Assembly (NCBI GenBank): GCA_002083475.1
Contig: LWDI01000098.1
Location: forward strand, 214 to 27,481
DNA: 27,268 bases
Source: Proteobacteria bacterium SG_bin5
GTDB taxonomy: Bacteria > Pseudomonadota > Alphaproteobacteria > Sphingomonadales > Sphingomonadaceae
Direction of reading: 5' to 3'
Shown: one piece after another, positions 19,794-27,268 of the stretch
Numbering within the stretch: position 1 is the stretch's first letter
Layout of the letters: each line of letters starts with the position of its first letter
Notes under the pieces: generated by a model
Database searches by the model: none
What the model was told of the DNA's origin: nothing
The model's input: only the letters and a program-made list of their open reading frames with translations
Program-made: the position numbers and the translations under genes

Positions 19794-22001
19794 ATGAACG
19801 TCGAAGCCAAATGTCCGATGGGCAGCAAAGTCAGCCGTACCGCGTTGGTTTGGAAGTTGAGCAACCAAATGTGGTGGCCCGAATCGCTCGATCTTTCTAT
19901 CCTCGCGCAGAATTCGAACCTGGTCGACCCGATGGGGGACGATTTCGACTATGCCGCCGAATTCGCCAAGCTCGATCTGGCGGCGGTCAAGGCCGATATT
20001 TTCGCGCTGATGACCGATTCGCAGGCCTGGTGGCCCGCCGATTACGGCCATTACGGCCCGCTCTTCATCCGCATGGCGTGGCACTCGGCCGGCACTTATC
20101 GCATCAGCGACGGGCGCGGCGGCGCCGGCTCGGGCACGCAGCGTTTCGCCCCGCTCAACAGCTGGCCGGATAACGGCAATCTCGACAAGGCGCGGCTGCT
20201 GCTGTGGCCAGTGAAGCAGAAATATGGCCGCGCGCTCAGCTGGGGCGATCTGCTGATCCTGGCCGGCAATTGCGCGCTCGAATCGATGGGCTTCAAGACC
20301 GCCGGCTTCGGCGGCGGCCGCGTCGACGTGTGGGAGCCCGAATCGGACATTTATTGGGGTCCCGAGGGCGAATGGCTCGCCGACGAACGCTATTCGGGCG
20401 AGCGCGAGCTCGCGGGCGGCCTGGCCGCCGTGCAGATGGGCCTCATCTACGTCAATCCCGAAGGCCCCAACGGCAATCCCGATCCCGTCGCCTCGGCACG
20501 CGACATTCGCGAGACTTTCGCGCGGATGGCGATGAACGATTATGAAACCGTCGCGCTCATCGCCGGCGGCCATGCGTTCGGCAAGGCGCATGGCGCCGCC
20601 GATCCGGGCGAATATGTCGGCCCCGAGCCCGAAGGCGCGCCGATCGAGCAGCAGGGCCTGGGCTGGAAGAACAGCTTCGGCGATGGCCACGGCGTCCACA
20701 CCATCACCAGCGGCATCGAAGGCGCCTGGACCCCGACGCCCACCGCCTGGGATAACAGCTATCTCGACGTGCTGTTCGCTTATGATTGGGAGCTCACCAA
20801 GAGCCCGGCGGGCGCGCATCAATGGACGCCCAAGAATGCCGAGGCGCAAGGCACCGTCCCCGACGCGCACGACCCGAACATCCGCCACGCGCCGATGATG
20901 ACGACCGCCGATCTCGCGCTGCGCTTCGATCCCGAATATGAAAAGATCGCGCGCCACTTCCACGCCAATTTCGACGAGTTCAGCCAGGCCTTCGCCGATG
21001 CCTGGTTCAAGCTGACCCACCGCGACATGGGGCCGAAGCCGCGCTATTTGGGGCCCGAAGTGCCCGCCAAGGACTATATTTGGCAGGACGTGGTGCCGGC
21101 CGCCGATCACCCGCTGATCGACGATGCCGATGTCGCGGCGCTCAAGGAAAAGCTGCTGGGTAGCGGGCTGTCGATCGGCCGGCTGGTCGCGACCGCCTGG
21201 GCCTCGGCCTCGACCTTCCGCCAGTCGGACAAGCGCGGCGGGGCGAACGGCGCGCGCATCCGGCTCGAGCCGCAGCGGAACTGGGCGGTCAACGATCCCG
21301 ACGCGCTCGGCGAGGCGCTCGCCAAGCTCGAGGCGATCCAGGCCGAGTTCAACGCGAGTGCCGCCGGCGGCAAGCAAGTGTCGCTCGCCGATCTGATCGT
21401 GCTCGGCGGCGTCGCCGCGATCGAGGCGGCGGCGAAGGCGGGGGGGCATCAGCTCCATCTGCCCTTCACCCCCGGCCGCACCGACGCGACCCAGGAGCAG
21501 ACCGACGCGCACAGCTTCGCCCCGCTCGAACCCAAGGTCGACGGCTTCCGCAATTATCAAGCGGGGCCGCAGGACCGTTCGGCCGAGGAATTGCTCGTCG
21601 ATCGCGCGCAATTGCTCGGGCTCACCGCGCCCGAGATGACCGCGCTGGTCGGCGGCCTGCGCGTGCTCGGCGCGAACAGCGGCGACAGCACCCACGGCGT
21701 CTTCACCGATCGGCCGGGCGTGCTCAGCAATGATTTCTTCCGCAATCTGCTGAGCGCGACCACCAGCCACATTTGGAAAGCCGCCGACGCGAGCGAGCAA
21801 GTCTATGTCGCGCATGATCGCGCGACCGGCGAAGCGGGCTGGACGGGCACCCGCGTCGACTTGATCTTCGGCGCCAATTCGCAGCTGCGCGCGCTCGCCG
21901 AAGTCTATGCGAGCGCCGATGGCGAGCTGCGCTTCCTCCAGACCTTCGCCAAGGCCTGGACCAAGGTGATGGACGCCGACCGGTTCGACGTCCGCCACTA
22001 G
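19794..22001 (+). CDS. katG: catalase-peroxidase
   Basis: KatG is a haem enzyme that removes hydrogen peroxide by catalase and peroxidase reactions. The 735-aa product has the family's full length with two tandem peroxidase-like domains. The distal site is Arg93, Trp96 and His97 in RMAWHSAGTYR; the proximal haem ligand is His260 in ALIAGGHAFGKAHG. The Trp-Tyr-Met covalent adduct needed for catalase activity can form: Trp96, Tyr219 (GLIYVNPEGPNG) and Met245 (TFARMAMND). The ATG at 19794 follows GGAGGT at 5 nt. No oxyR gene is adjacent. The very long antisense frame over this gene is a codon-bias shadow. The gene ends directly in a terminator-like palindrome. Confidence 0.97.
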   Translation: MNVEAKCPMGSKVSRTALVWKLSNQMWWPESLDLSILAQNSNLVDPMGDDFDYAAEFAKLDLAAVKADIFALMTDSQAWWPADYGHYGPLFIRMAWHSAGTYRISDGRGGAGSGTQRFAPLNSWPDNGNLDKARLLLWPVKQKYGRALSWGDLLILAGNCALESMGFKTAGFGGGRVDVWEPESDIYWGPEGEWLADERYSGERELAGGLAAVQMGLIYVNPEGPNGNPDPVASARDIRETFARMAMNDYETVALIAGGHAFGKAHGAADPGEYVGPEPEGAPIEQQGLGWKNSFGDGHGVHTITSGIEGAWTPTPTAWDNSYLDVLFAYDWELTKSPAGAHQWTPKNAEAQGTVPDAHDPNIRHAPMMTTADLALRFDPEYEKIARHFHANFDEFSQAFADAWFKLTHRDMGPKPRYLGPEVPAKDYIWQDVVPAADHPLIDDADVAALKEKLLGSGLSIGRLVATAWASASTFRQSDKRGGANGARIRLEPQRNWAVNDPDALGEALAKLEAIQAEFNASAAGGKQVSLADLIVLGGVAAIEAAAKAGGHQLHLPFTPGRTDATQEQTDAHSFAPLEPKVDGFRNYQAGPQDRSAEELLVDRAQLLGLTAPEMTALVGGLRVLGANSGDSTHGVFTDRPGVLSNDFFRNLLSATTSHIWKAADASEQVYVAHDRATGEAGWTGTRVDLIFGANSQLRALAEVYASADGELRFLQTFAKAWTKVMDADRFDVRH

Positions 22002-22102
22002 AGCGGCCATCGATCCGATTGCATCGGATCGCCGCTCTAGGTTTTTGATTTGGCGCGATTTCCGAGCCGGCAGGTGATCCTACCTGCCTGGAAATCGCTC
22101 CG
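22000..22102. repeat. double-hairpin intergenic repeat, copy A (also katG terminator)
   Basis: The first hairpin (22000-22038) pairs AGAGCGG with CCGCTCT around GATCCGATTGCATCGGATC and is followed closely by GGTTTTTGATT, so it can act as the katG terminator. The second pairs GCGATTTCC with GGAAATCGC around GGCAGGT/ACCTGCC. The whole unit recurs, inverted, at 25098-25203. Confidence 0.82.
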
Positions 22103-22211
22103 AGCGTCGATCGGTGAGAGATGAGGGCGCGCTCCGCTTCGCGTGGAGCGCGCCCTTTTCGCTCGCTTGCGCTCCGCCACGCCCTCGGCTAGCGCTCGGC
22201 GCCCGGCATGC

Positions 22212-22302
22212 GGAGCGGTGGCCGAGTGGTCGAAGGCGCTCGCCTGGAAAGTGAGTATACGGCAAAACCGTATCGAGGGTTCGAATCCCTCCCGCTCCGC
22301 CA
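22212..22302 (+). tRNA. tRNA-Ser (GGA)
   Basis: The gene is 91 nt with encoded CCA. The acceptor stem GGAGCGG pairs with CCGCTCC, the D arm is followed by an anticodon arm with loop CTGGAAA (anticodon GGA), and there is the long variable arm (ATACGGCAAAACCGTAT) typical of tRNA-Ser. The T arm contains GGTTCGAATCC. No integration scar is visible beside it. Confidence 0.96.
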
Positions 22303-22388
22303 CTCATGACCTAAAGCCCGACGCGCGAAGCCCGGCGCCCTGCCGCTTTACGACAAACTTGCGCCTTTTCAAGAAATTCTATTACAAC

Positions 22389-22411
22389 AACATGACGAAA
22401 ATCGTCATGTT
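22389..22411. promoter_or_regulatory. perfect 10-bp palindrome upstream of the TonB receptor gene
   Basis: AACATGACGA and TCGTCATGTT are exact inverted repeats with a 3-bp AAA centre, 68 bp before the receptor start. The site is in an AT-richer stretch after tRNA-Ser. It could be a repressor operator for the receptor gene, or a hairpin ending the tRNA transcript, though no T-run follows. Confidence 0.55.
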
Positions 22412-22479
22412 ACCACGTGGCCCCGCGAGGATCGGGCCGTGGCGAGGGCGGGGGCTCTCGCGTTGAGGGAAGGGGACGC

Positions 22480-25098
22480 ATGAAGAAATTCGTCGCATGG
22501 CTCGCCGCCGGGGTCGCGCCGCTCGCGATCGCCATGCCCGCCGCCGCGCAGACCGTGTTCGCGCCCGCCGACGAACGCCCCGAGGGCGACGAAGTCACCG
22601 TCACCGGCTCGCGCGTGCCCGGGCGCACCGTCGCCGACAGCCCGGTGCCGATCGACGTCATCTCGGGCGAAACGCTGCGCCGCAGCGGCCAGACCGAGAC
22701 CAACAAGCTGCTCAACCAGCTCGTCCCCTCGTTCAACTTCCCCCAGCCCTCGCTCACCGACGGCACCGATTCGCTGCGCCCGGCGACGCTGCGCGGGCTC
22801 GCGCCCGATCAGACCTTGGTGCTCGTCAACGGCAAGCGCCGACATCAAGCGGCGCTCATCAACTTGAACGGCTCGGTCGGGCGCGGGTCGACGGCGGTCG
22901 ATCTGAACGAGATCCCGGCGATCGCGATCGACCGGATCGAAGTGCTGCGCGACGGCGCCTCGTCGCAATATGGGTCGGACGCGATCGCGGGGGTGATCAA
23001 CCTCCAGCTCGCCAAGCGCGAGGGGGTGAACGCGACCGCGACCTATGGCCGGTATCAAACCACCTTGCCCGGCGTCTTCCAAGTCGCCGGCGTCGCGCTC
23101 GGCGCCAATGGCCAGCCGGCGATCCTCACCCCCGGCGGCGGGGCGAACGACATTCTCCAGCTCGTCCCCGGCCCCGAGGTGACGCGCGACGATGGCGGCA
23201 CGCTGACGCTCGCGACGCGCTTCGGCCTGCCGCTCGGCCCCGACGCCTTTTTCTCCTTCTCCGCCCAATATCGCGATCGCAACCCGACGCAGCGCTCGGG
23301 CGCCGATCCGCGCCGGCAATATCCGCTCGTCGGCGGGCTGAGCGACCCGCGCGAACTGACGATCGACCGTTTCACCCATGGCTATGGCGACGGCCAGGTG
23401 ACCGATTTCAACTTCTTCTTCAACACCGGCGCCGACATCGGCCCCGATGCGCAAGTCTATGCCTTTGGCAGCTACGGCATTCGCGACGGCATCGGCGCGG
23501 GCTTTTATCGCCGCGCGAACGACGCCCGCAACCGCGACTTCTCCGCCTCGACCACCAGCTTCGTGCCCTTTTATCCCAACGGCTTCCTGCCGCGCATCCA
23601 AAGCATGATCGAGGACGCGGCGGGATCGGTCGGGATCAAGGGCAAGCTCGCCGGGTGGAATGGCGATTTGTCGCTCACCGCCGGCTCGAACCGGCTCGAT
23701 TATCAAACGATCGACAGTTTCAACGTGTCGCTCGGCGGCGCCAATTCGCCGCGGCGCTTCGATTCGGGCGGGCTGTTCTTCCGCCAGACGACGGTCAATC
23801 TCGATTTCAATCGCAAGTTCGAGGTGAGCGGCCTGAAAGGGCTCGGCATCGCCTTCGGCAGCGAATATCGCGATGAGAATTTCGCGATCCGCCAGGGAAG
23901 CGTTTCGAGCTATATCAACGGCCCCTTCTCGGCCGCCCCCTTCAACGGCGCGGGCGGCGCGCAAGTCTTCCCCGGCTTCCGCCCGAGCAACGCGATCGAC
24001 GTTTCGCGCAACAGCTTCGCGGGTTATGTCGAGATCGACGTCGACGTGACCAAGGATTTCATCGTCCAAGGCGCGGGGCGTTACGAAAATTATTCCGATT
24101 TCGGCGAGACCTGGAACGGCAAGATCGCCGCGCGCTGGGAGATTTTCCCCGGCGTCGCGATCCGCGGCTCGGCCTCCTCGGGCTTTCGCGCGCCGAGCCT
24201 CGCGCAGCAATTCTTCGCGACCACCTCGACCAACAACACCGTGGTCAACGGCGTCGCGCAGCTGATCGAGGTCGGCACCTTTCCGGCGACGAGCCCCGTG
24301 GCGACCGCGCTCGGCGGGCGCCAGCTCAAGCCCGAACGCGCGCTCAACCTGGCGGGCGGCATCACCCTCACCCCGATCGCGGGGCTGAGCATCACCGCCG
24401 ATTATTACAACATCACCATCCGTGATCGCGTGCTGTTGACCGAGAATCTCACCGGCGCGGGCGTGGTCAATCTGCTGGTCGCCGCCGGCATCGGTAACGT
24501 GACTTCGGCGCGCTTCTTCGTGAACGGCGCCGACACGCGCACCGAGGGCGTCGACATCGTCGGCACTTATCGTCTGCCCGAGTTCGGCGCGGGCAAATTC
24601 GTGCTGACGGCGGGCTATAATTACAACGATACCCGCATCATCAGCCGCGCGGTGCTGCCCTCGCTGCCGGGGCTGATCCTGTTCGGGCGGCAGGAAAGCT
24701 TCCGGCTGACCGATGGCCAGCCGCGCTCGAAGCTCAACCTCACGCTCGATTGGGAGCTGGGCCGCTGGGGGGCGACGGCGCGCACCAATCGTTTCGGCAC
24801 GGTGTGGACGGCGTCGAACGGCGCGCTCACCGCGCCGCTCGGCACGGTCGCGGGCGATTTCCAGCTGACGCCCAAATGGGTCACCGATTTCGAGCTACGC
24901 TATCAGCCGGTGAACGCGCTGACGCTCGCGGTGGGGGCGGACAATATTCTCGACGAATATCCCGATCGCCTGCCGGTGGGCGGCGCGACCGGCGCGCCGG
25001 GCTTTACCCCCAACAGCTATTTCCTGCCCTATAGCAGCCTGTCGCCCTTCGGCTTCAACGGGCGCTTCGTCTATGGGCGGGTCGCGGTGAATTTCTAG
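22480..25098 (+). CDS. TonB-dependent outer-membrane receptor
   Basis: An 872-aa protein that should import a ligand across the outer membrane using TonB/ExbBD energy. It has a signal peptide (MKKFVAWLAAGVAPLAIAMPAAAQ, cleaved about residue 24), a TonB-box-like DEVTVTGSR (about 37-45), a plug domain (about 52-180) with LRGLAPDQTLVLVNGKRR and IERIEVL-like DRIEVLRDGASSQYGSDAIAGVIN, and a long beta-barrel ending in VYGRVAVNF with the terminal Phe. The ATG at 22480 follows GAAGGGG. The barrel does not reveal the ligand; no siderophore or sugar-use genes adjoin. The gene lies between two inverted copies of an intergenic repeat and behind a palindromic operator-like site. Confidence 0.94.
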   Translation: MKKFVAWLAAGVAPLAIAMPAAAQTVFAPADERPEGDEVTVTGSRVPGRTVADSPVPIDVISGETLRRSGQTETNKLLNQLVPSFNFPQPSLTDGTDSLRPATLRGLAPDQTLVLVNGKRRHQAALINLNGSVGRGSTAVDLNEIPAIAIDRIEVLRDGASSQYGSDAIAGVINLQLAKREGVNATATYGRYQTTLPGVFQVAGVALGANGQPAILTPGGGANDILQLVPGPEVTRDDGGTLTLATRFGLPLGPDAFFSFSAQYRDRNPTQRSGADPRRQYPLVGGLSDPRELTIDRFTHGYGDGQVTDFNFFFNTGADIGPDAQVYAFGSYGIRDGIGAGFYRRANDARNRDFSASTTSFVPFYPNGFLPRIQSMIEDAAGSVGIKGKLAGWNGDLSLTAGSNRLDYQTIDSFNVSLGGANSPRRFDSGGLFFRQTTVNLDFNRKFEVSGLKGLGIAFGSEYRDENFAIRQGSVSSYINGPFSAAPFNGAGGAQVFPGFRPSNAIDVSRNSFAGYVEIDVDVTKDFIVQGAGRYENYSDFGETWNGKIAARWEIFPGVAIRGSASSGFRAPSLAQQFFATTSTNNTVVNGVAQLIEVGTFPATSPVATALGGRQLKPERALNLAGGITLTPIAGLSITADYYNITIRDRVLLTENLTGAGVVNLLVAAGIGNVTSARFFVNGADTRTEGVDIVGTYRLPEFGAGKFVLTAGYNYNDTRIISRAVLPSLPGLILFGRQESFRLTDGQPRSKLNLTLDWELGRWGATARTNRFGTVWTASNGALTAPLGTVAGDFQLTPKWVTDFELRYQPVNALTLAVGADNILDEYPDRLPVGGATGAPGFTPNSYFLPYSSLSPFGFNGRFVYGRVAVNF

Positions 25099-25203
25099 AG
25101 CGATTTCCAGGCAGGTGGAATCATCTGCCGACTTGGAAATCGCGGTAAATCAAAGATCTAGAGCGGCGATCCGATGCAATCGGATCGGCAACCGCTCGAG
25201 CGG
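25098..25203. repeat. double-hairpin intergenic repeat, copy B (inverted)
   Basis: This is the reverse-complement counterpart of 22000-22102: first GCGATTTCC/GGAAATCGC with the GGCAGGTG arm, then AGAGCGG with GATCCGATGCAATCGGATC. The two copies share long identical blocks. It fills the gap between the convergent TonB-receptor and hydroxylase genes and may end both transcripts. Confidence 0.82.
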
Positions 25204-25212
25204 CGCCCGCGC

Positions 25213-26430
25213 TCAGGCCAGCGCGCCTTGCAGCAATTTCGGCAGATCGCCGCTTTCGCCGCGCGCCTCGGCCATGAAGCGCGCCTTGAGCGGGGGCAGC
25301 GCCTGGACCGCGCTCAGCCCCAGGCGGCGCACCAGGCTCGGCAGCGCGCCCGGAATGCCGAAGAGGCGCGCGAGCGTGTCGGTCGCGCCAGCTACCATCA
25401 GCGTGTCGATCCCGCGCCAGCGTTCATAGCGCTGGAGCAGCCCGGCATCGCCCAGATCGAGCCCCAGCCTTTTGCCCTCGACCAGCACTTGCGCGAGCGT
25501 CGCCGCGTCGCGCAGGCCCAGGTTCAGCCCCTGGCCCGCGATCGGGTGAATGCCATGCGCCGCGTCGCCCACCAGCGCGAGCCGCTCGGCGGTGATCCGC
25601 GCGGCATGGTGGAAGCCGAGCTTATAGGTCGAGCGCGGCGCGAGTTCGCTCAGCCGCCCCAGAAAGCCGCCCATTTTGCGCTCGGCCTCGGCCAGAAAGG
25701 CGCGATCGGCGAGTTTGAGCATCGCCGCCGCGTCGCTTGCCGCGACCGTCCAGACCAAGGCCGAGCGATGCGCGCCGTCGCGCCCGGGCAGCGGCAAGAT
25801 CGCGAAGGGGCCGGCGGGGTAGAAAATCTCGAAAGCGATATTCCCGTGCGGCCGCTCATGGGTGAAAGCGGTGATGATCGCATTGTGATCATAGGACCAG
25901 CGCGCCATGCGAATGCCGGCGGCCTCGCGCGTCGGCGATTGGCGGCCCTCGGCGGCGATCAGCAATTGCGCGCGCGCGTGGCGCCCGTCGCTCAGCCGCG
26001 CGTGGACCCCGCTCGCGTCGCGTGTCACCGCCTCGGCGCGGGTGAGCATGCGCAGATCGATGTTGGGGCTCGCCGCCACCGCCTCGGCGAGCGCGATGCG
26101 CAGCGCGCGATTTTCATACATCACGCCGAGCACGCCGTCGCCCGGCTCGGGCGCGAAATCGAGCGCGCCGGGGGCGAGCCCGTCGCTCACCCGGATCGCC
26201 TCGATCGGGCAGCCGAGGCCGGCCAAGCGCGGCGCCAGGCCGATCGCCTCGAACATCCGCCCGCTCGCGCTCGCGATCGCCGAGGCGCGGCCGTCGAAGC
26301 CCGGCGCGAGCGTGACCGCGGGATCGGCGGGATCGACGACGATCGCGGTGAGGCCATGCGCCGCCAGCGCCAGCGCGAGCGCGGCGCCGACCAGCCCGCC
26401 GCCCAGGATCAACACATCGGCTTGGTTCAT
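25213..26430 (-). CDS. UbiH/UbiF/VisC/Coq6-family FAD-dependent hydroxylase
   Basis: A 405-aa flavoprotein monooxygenase of the ubiquinone-biosynthesis type, expected to hydroxylate the quinone ring with NAD(P)H and oxygen. The FAD Rossmann motif ILGGGLVGAALALAL is at 8-22, the middle carries the YDHNAIITAF and GPFAILPLPG segments, and the second FAD motif is LALVGDAAHGIHPIAGQGLN followed by LGLRDA, the family signature. Length is normal. Which ring position (C5, C6 or C1) it hydroxylates cannot be told; UbiH, UbiF, UbiI and broad-specificity UbiL/UbiM types are alike. It is divergent from ftsK with about 106 bp between. Confidence 0.92.
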   Translation of the reverse strand: MNQADVLILGGGLVGAALALALAAHGLTAIVVDPADPAVTLAPGFDGRASAIASASGRMFEAIGLAPRLAGLGCPIEAIRVSDGLAPGALDFAPEPGDGVLGVMYENRALRIALAEAVAASPNIDLRMLTRAEAVTRDASGVHARLSDGRHARAQLLIAAEGRQSPTREAAGIRMARWSYDHNAIITAFTHERPHGNIAFEIFYPAGPFAILPLPGRDGAHRSALVWTVAASDAAAMLKLADRAFLAEAERKMGGFLGRLSELAPRSTYKLGFHHAARITAERLALVGDAAHGIHPIAGQGLNLGLRDAATLAQVLVEGKRLGLDLGDAGLLQRYERWRGIDTLMVAGATDTLARLFGIPGALPSLVRRLGLSAVQALPPLKARFMAEARGESGDLPKLLQGALA

Positions 26431-26536
26431 GCGCCCTGCCTAGCGCGCCCCCCGCGAAGACGCCAGCTTGACGGCGAGTCCGCCAGCGACGATGATCGGG
26501 AACATGCCGGAAACAACCGGCCTTTGGGGACAGTCG

Positions 26537-27268
26537 ATGGCAAGCGCGCATCCGCCTTTGTGGCGCGAGACGGTGCGGCATGGCGCGCGCCGCACGGGGG
26601 CGTTGATCGCGGCGATGGCGCTCGGCGCCGCGTGCCTGGTGCTCGCCGGCGCGCTCTTGAGCTATCGCCCGAGCGACCCGGCCTGGTCGACCGCCGCCGG
26701 CGGGCCGCCGCGCAATTGGCTGGGGACGCCCGGCGCCCTGATCGCCGATGCGCTGCTGTCGCTGCTCGGGCTGCCGGTCGCGCTGCTCGCGCCGCTGCTG
26801 CTGCTGTTCGCGAGCCGGTTGTGGCGCGACGTGCCGGTGGGCGCGTGGCGGCGGATGCTCGCCAAGGCGCTGTGCGGCATGGTGTTGATCGGCGCGGCGC
26901 TCGCCTTGCTCACCGGGGGCGCGAGCGATGCACTCCCGGCGGGCCAGGGCGGCACGCTCGGGCTGGGGCTGGCGCTCGCCGCGCGCGCGGGCCTGGCGGC
27001 GATCGGCGATCCGCAGGCCTTGCTCTGGGCGACGCGCGGCGTGGCGGCCGTGATCGGCCTCGGCGGGATCGCGCTTTACGCGATGAGCTATGAACTCGAC
27101 GCGAGCCTCAATTGGCGACTGCGGCTGCCGCGCCCCGCGCGCGCGCCCGAAAGCGACACCGACGCGGCTGACTCCGAGGAGGAAGCGCTCGAGGCACCGC
27201 GCGCGCCCGCCGTTCCCCGCGCGCGCGCCCTGCCCGACGAGCGCCCGGCGCCGGTGATCGCCGAGCGC
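26537..27268 (+). CDS. ftsK: DNA translocase FtsK, N-terminal part
   Basis: The frame is open from the ATG at 26537 to the window end (244 codons). FtsK anchors at the division septum and pumps chromosome ends apart toward dif. The visible part shows the N-terminal membrane domain with about four helices (residues 19-42, 68-91, 106-126 and 158-180). Between the first two is the diagnostic SYRPSDPAWSTAAGGPPRNW-LG loop. An acidic, proline/arginine-rich linker (ESDTDAADSEEEALEAPRAP) begins at about 200. The motor and gamma domains lie beyond the window. GGGGA at 8 nt before the ATG is the likely ribosome-binding site. Confidence 0.92.
   Translation, partial: MASAHPPLWRETVRHGARRTGALIAAMALGAACLVLAGALLSYRPSDPAWSTAAGGPPRNWLGTPGALIADALLSLLGLPVALLAPLLLLFASRLWRDVPVGAWRRMLAKALCGMVLIGAALALLTGGASDALPAGQGGTLGLGLALAARAGLAAIGDPQALLWATRGVAAVIGLGGIALYAMSYELDASLNWRLRLPRPARAPESDTDAADSEEEALEAPRAPAVPRARALPDERPAPVIAER

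Noticed and set aside
19710..22010. 766-codon minus-strand open frame across katG
   Set aside because: It is exactly antisense to a complete catalase-peroxidase gene; its composition (rich in Arg, Gly, Ala, His) is that of a GC-rich shadow, with no recognisable motif.
22405..24210. 601-codon minus-strand open frame across the TonB receptor
   Set aside because: Antisense shadow; low-complexity Arg/Ala/Glu composition and no start context.
25174..27093. 639-codon plus-strand open frame across the UbiH-type gene and ftsK start
   Set aside because: It opposes a clear FAD-hydroxylase gene and lies in another frame of ftsK; no motif.
1..27268. CRISPR array
   Set aside because: No series of regularly spaced direct repeats with unique spacers was seen; the repeats present are palindromes, attachment sites or tandem pairs.

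Overview
The window looks like chromosome of a sphingomonad (alphaproteobacteria, Sphingomonadales). It is very GC-rich, codons end mostly in G or C, GTG and TTG starts are common, and the conserved genes and orders (tsaD-gpsA, rsmB-rpe-heparinase, thioredoxin/TPR-LON-Trm112, uvrC, a UbiH-type hydroxylase divergent from ftsK) fit that group. This assignment is inferred from gene content; no marker comparison was possible.

Left core (1-5996): the 3' end of tsaD, then gpsA, a small GIY-YIG nuclease gene lying among four REP-like palindromes, a divergent SDHAF4-like assembly factor, then rsmB, rpe and a heparinase II/III-family gene. A DMT-family (YdcZ/DUF606-like) transporter gene then begins but is cut off after about 43 codons. 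This break is the edge of foreign DNA.

Island (about 5997-14588): base composition drops visibly. Two units are stacked against a tRNA-Gly(GCC) gene. Unit 2 (9004-14588) is a compact 5.5-kb integrative element bounded by 50-bp direct repeats of the tRNA 3' half (49/50 identical). It carries a tyrosine integrase, an AlpA-like regulator behind a near-consensus promoter and phased operator repeats, and a 485-aa family A polymerase-like protein. A convergent three-gene membrane/lipoprotein operon is preceded by a highly structured leader. The unit ends in an AT/GC-block terminal sequence that could be a packaging site. No capsid, tail or terminase gene is present, so it resembles a phage satellite or small integrative element. 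Unit 1 (about 5997-9003) ends in a diverged copy of the same terminal sequence but has no integrase, so it looks like the remnant of an earlier relative. It carries a two-gene cassette: a GNAT-PIN-GNAT-ASCH/EVE-like fusion protein and a separate ASCH protein. These domain types all act on or bind RNA or tRNA in characterised families, which makes the cassette a candidate undescribed RNA-targeting defence or toxin module.

Right core (14541-27268): intact tRNA-Gly, a thioredoxin/TPR protein, a LON-domain protein, a Trm112-like protein, an SDR dehydrogenase (minus strand), uvrC, a repeat with a perfect 24-bp inverted arm pair, katG, tRNA-Ser(GGA), a TonB-dependent receptor, a UbiH/UbiF/Coq6-type monooxygenase (minus strand) and the start of ftsK. 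Two roughly 100-bp inverted copies of a double-hairpin intergenic repeat lie on either side of the tRNA-Ser and TonB-receptor segment.

The strongest leads are the RNA-related fusion cassette, the satellite-like element with its unusual polymerase, and the structured leader, whose helix mismatches mostly become G-U pairs when read on the minus strand.
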